A DNA stretch of 35,825 nucleotides from Bacteroidales bacterium (lineage in GTDB: Bacteria; Bacteroidota; Bacteroidia; Bacteroidales; UBA932): positions 1-35,825 of the forward strand of contig JAEEXQ010000015.1 in NCBI GenBank assembly GCA_016287875.1, written 5' to 3'. The notes under the pieces are model-generated. The model saw nothing but the letters and a program-made list of their open reading frames with translations, was not told the DNA's origin and did no database searches. A program made the translations under genes and the position numbers. This document shows positions 34,668-35,825 of this stretch, in pieces. Position 1 is the stretch's first letter. Every line of letters starts with the position of its first letter.

Positions 34668-34675
34668 CAAATTTA
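34668..34675 (-). promoter_or_regulatory. Candidate -7 box for the YigZ-serC-serA operon
   Basis: The minus strand reads TAAATTTG, an exact TAnnTTTG match, with only three bases between it and the ATG at 34664. If used, the message would be leaderless or nearly so. No -33 TTTG is seen at about 20 bases upstream. Confidence 0.42.
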
Positions 34676-34721
34676 GCAAAATTCTCGTATATTCGCATCG
34701 TATTTGAAAATTAGTTAGAAG

Positions 34722-35309
34722 ATGACGTACCGCTACCGCGTAACACTGGAAGGAATCAAAGGCTTTTACAGAGTATATCTTGTCAACTCGGCCAACAGCC
34801 TGTACACACTGCACAAACAGCTCCGCTCCGATCTTGAATTCCCTCAGGATCAGCAGATTCTCTTCAAGGCTTTCGACGAGTCCGGACAGGTTGTGGGCCG
34901 CTTCGCCCTGATGCCCCTTCCCGGCAACAAGGCGGTGGACGAGGTCAGCATAGCCGATACGGTAAAGGCTGGCATCGTGAAATTCGTCTACTTCTACGAC
35001 GTGGTTTCCAAGAAGAGCGTCACCATCACCTTCGAAGGCGAGGATTTCTCCAAGAACGTGCAGCTCCCCATCTGCGTGGAAACCAAAGGGCCCCTTCCCA
35101 TCGAGTTCGAACACGGCTACGTCGCCTTCGAAGACCTGCCCGACAACCGTCGCCGCCTCCCCGGCGAGAAGCCTTCCGGCATACTCGGAATGCTCGGCCT
35201 CGACGAGGACGATGACGACGACGAAGACCTCGACGACGACGAGGACTCCGACGAAGATTCCGACGACGACCTCGAAGAAGAGGACGTCATCTACGACGAG
35301 AACGAATAG
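34722..35309 (+). CDS. pRiA4b ORF-3-like protein with acidic tail
   Basis: The 195-residue protein resembles the plasmid pRiA4b ORF-3 / IS1096-passenger family. It has an N-terminal MTYRYRVTLEGIKGFYRVYL-type strand pair, the LYTLHKQL helix and an IADTVKAGIVKFVYFYD segment. The last 40 or so residues are almost only Asp and Glu, encoded by GAC/GAA-rich DNA. Family members occur on mobile elements and also widely in Bacteroidales chromosomes; their function is unknown. There is no signal peptide. The gene is divergent from the YigZ gene with a 57-base gap. Downstream lies the repeat-rich region with no clear terminator. Confidence 0.8.
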   Translation: MTYRYRVTLEGIKGFYRVYLVNSANSLYTLHKQLRSDLEFPQDQQILFKAFDESGQVVGRFALMPLPGNKAVDEVSIADTVKAGIVKFVYFYDVVSKKSVTITFEGEDFSKNVQLPICVETKGPLPIEFEHGYVAFEDLPDNRRRLPGEKPSGILGMLGLDEDDDDDEDLDDDEDSDEDSDDDLEEEDVIYDENE

Positions 35310-35315
35310 TCCCTT

Positions 35316-35342
35316 CCCCGGAGCATCCGTGGCTCCCCGGGG
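35316..35342 (+). terminator. Possible weak terminator after the pRiA4b-like gene
   Basis: CCCCGGAGC (35316-35324) can pair with GCTCCCCGGGG (35332-35342), leaving a two-base bulge, starting seven bases after the stop codon. The only T-run is a short TTTT at about 35355. It may be a terminator or just an RNA stem. Confidence 0.3.
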
Positions 35343-35467
35343 CATCCTCGGCGAATTTTCCCGATTCTCTTTCCGGTAATTGTCTGACTGTCAACCACTT
35401 TGCTGCTGCATAAGTTTGTCCGCCTCACGATAATTGCCATTTTGAGCGCCGGCATAAGCTCCTAGGT

Positions 35468-35553
35468 GTTCCTGGTCTGCCAAAAACTTGCAGACCAGGA
35501 ACAAAAACGCCCGAAATTGTTCCCGGTCTGCCAAAAACTTGCAGACCAGGAAC
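35468..35553. repeat. Two near-identical 35-bp hairpins in direct order
   Basis: Copy one has arms GTTCCTGGTCTGC (35468-35480) and GCAGACCAGGAAC (35490-35502) around the loop CAAAAACTT, a perfect 13-bp stem. Copy two (35519-35553) has the same loop and right arm, and a left arm with one C for T. The units start 51 bases apart. The degenerate unit at 35558-35617 keeps the GCAGACC-GGAA core, so it probably derives from the same sequence. Confidence 0.85.
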
Positions 35554-35557
35554 ACCC

Positions 35558-35617
35558 ACCCCTTCTCCCTGGCAAACCATGATCACACACCCCTTCTCCC
35601 TAGCAGACCGGAATCAC
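35558..35617. repeat. Two degenerate 29-bp direct repeats
   Basis: ACCCCTTCTCCCT at 35558-35570 recurs at 35589-35601. The following 16 bases are also related (GGCAAACCATGATCAC against AGCAGACCGGAATCAC), five differences in 29 bases. The period is 31 bases. Confidence 0.75.
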
Positions 35618-35643
35618 CTACCACCCTTCCACGGCGTTTCAGC

Positions 35644-35741
35644 GGGCAAGGTCTAATTTCGCGGTGGGGACCTTGCCCATTGGAAGTACCTGTGTGGCCG
35701 AAATGCGGGCAAGGTGTCGCCCCTGAAATTAGACCTTGCCC
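35644..35741. repeat. Nested palindromic element (17-bp outer inverted repeat)
   Basis: GGGCAAGGTCTAATTTC (35644-35660) is the exact reverse complement of 35725-35741. Inside, GACCTTGCCC (35669-35678) pairs with the left arm, and GGGCAAGGT (35707-35715) pairs with the right arm. The element can therefore fold either as one long stem or as two smaller hairpins. It resembles MITE or REP-type palindromes. It is not part of a credible gene. Confidence 0.8.
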
Positions 35742-35825
35742 ATCAGAATGCGCTCTGCGCGGAGTCCGTGCCCCAAAATGACCGTTTCCGGAAACGAATA
35801 TAGTAGGAGCCAGCATTTTGTTCCA

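Larger units (their letters stand above)
35310..35825. other. Gene-free, repeat-rich intergenic region up to the window end
   Basis: I see no credible gene here. It holds the hairpins and repeats listed separately and a perfect 14-bp palindrome, CGTTTCCGGAAACG, at 35783-35796. CAAAATG (35774-35780) and CATTTTG (35813-35819) form an inverted pair around that palindrome. Short open frames across it are formed by the repeats and lack protein-like composition. The segment 35343-35467 shows nothing I can name. Confidence 0.6.

Noticed and set aside
34665..35345. N-terminal extension of the YigZ frame to 35345
   Set aside because: The extra residues are a Val/Glu-rich antisense reading of the acidic-tail gene. 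The YigZ domain and a -7 box fit the ATG at 34664.
35468..35617. CRISPR array
   Set aside because: Only two to four units, self-complementary and decaying, with no uniform spacers and no cas genes.
35488..35781. Small genes in the right-end repeat region (also 35583-35816 on minus)
   Set aside because: The frames are made of the palindromes and are rich in Pro/Arg/Thr with no support.

Overview
The window looks like chromosomal DNA of a Bacteroidota bacterium, order Bacteroidales. The evidence is SusC/SusD/glycan-binding-protein gene organisation, Bacteroidota-type -7 promoter boxes (TAnnTTTG), the lysine-type SerA, a SerC-SerA-DUF1015 cluster and a pRiA4b ORF-3-like protein. The DNA is fairly G+C rich for the group, which fits an Alistipes-like or uncultured gut/rumen lineage; this placement is inference. 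Most genes lie on the minus strand in tightly packed operons with 1-4 base overlaps.

Layout. (1) 1-2569 (minus): efp, rlmH and the N-terminal half of a large membrane protein, probably a sensor kinase, cut by the window edge. A well-formed promoter precedes efp. (2) 2627-7989 (minus): dnaX, lptB, an NtrC-like response regulator that lacks its DNA-binding domain, cmk, ispH. A palindromic repeat is inserted in frame in dnaX. (3) 8040-8711 (plus): an unrecognised exported protein. (4) 8708-22784 (minus): a nine-gene operon for beta-mannan use. It encodes a sodium/solute symporter, a GH130 phosphorylase, SusC, SusD, a surface glycan-binding lipoprotein, two tandem GH26 mannanases, a clan GH-A hydrolase and a SASA-type acetylesterase. 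A divergent AraC-family regulator (22887-23732) probably controls it. The operon could deacetylate and cut mannan at the surface, import oligomers by SusCD, and bring small saccharides into the cytoplasm by the symporter for phosphorolysis. (5) 23729-34664 (minus): a YigZ/IMPACT protein, serC, serA, DUF1015, recQ, a lipoprotein gene on a small insertion, dnaG and metG. (6) 34722-35309 (plus): a pRiA4b ORF-3-like protein with a very acidic tail. (7) 35310-35825: no credible gene, but dense hairpins and repeats.

The most unusual structure is at the recQ-dnaG junction. A 683-bp A+T-rich segment carrying a lipoprotein gene is bounded by exact 53-bp direct repeats, each being the first 53 bases of dnaG. 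The ancestral junction was apparently a GTGA stop/start overlap. The segment rebuilds dnaG with an ATG start and its own promoter box, much as integrated elements rebuild the gene end they target. It carries no visible recombinase. Other points worth attention are the palindrome within dnaX, the HTH-less sigma-54-type regulator, the nested hairpins at the right end, and repeated placement of -7 boxes almost on the start codon.
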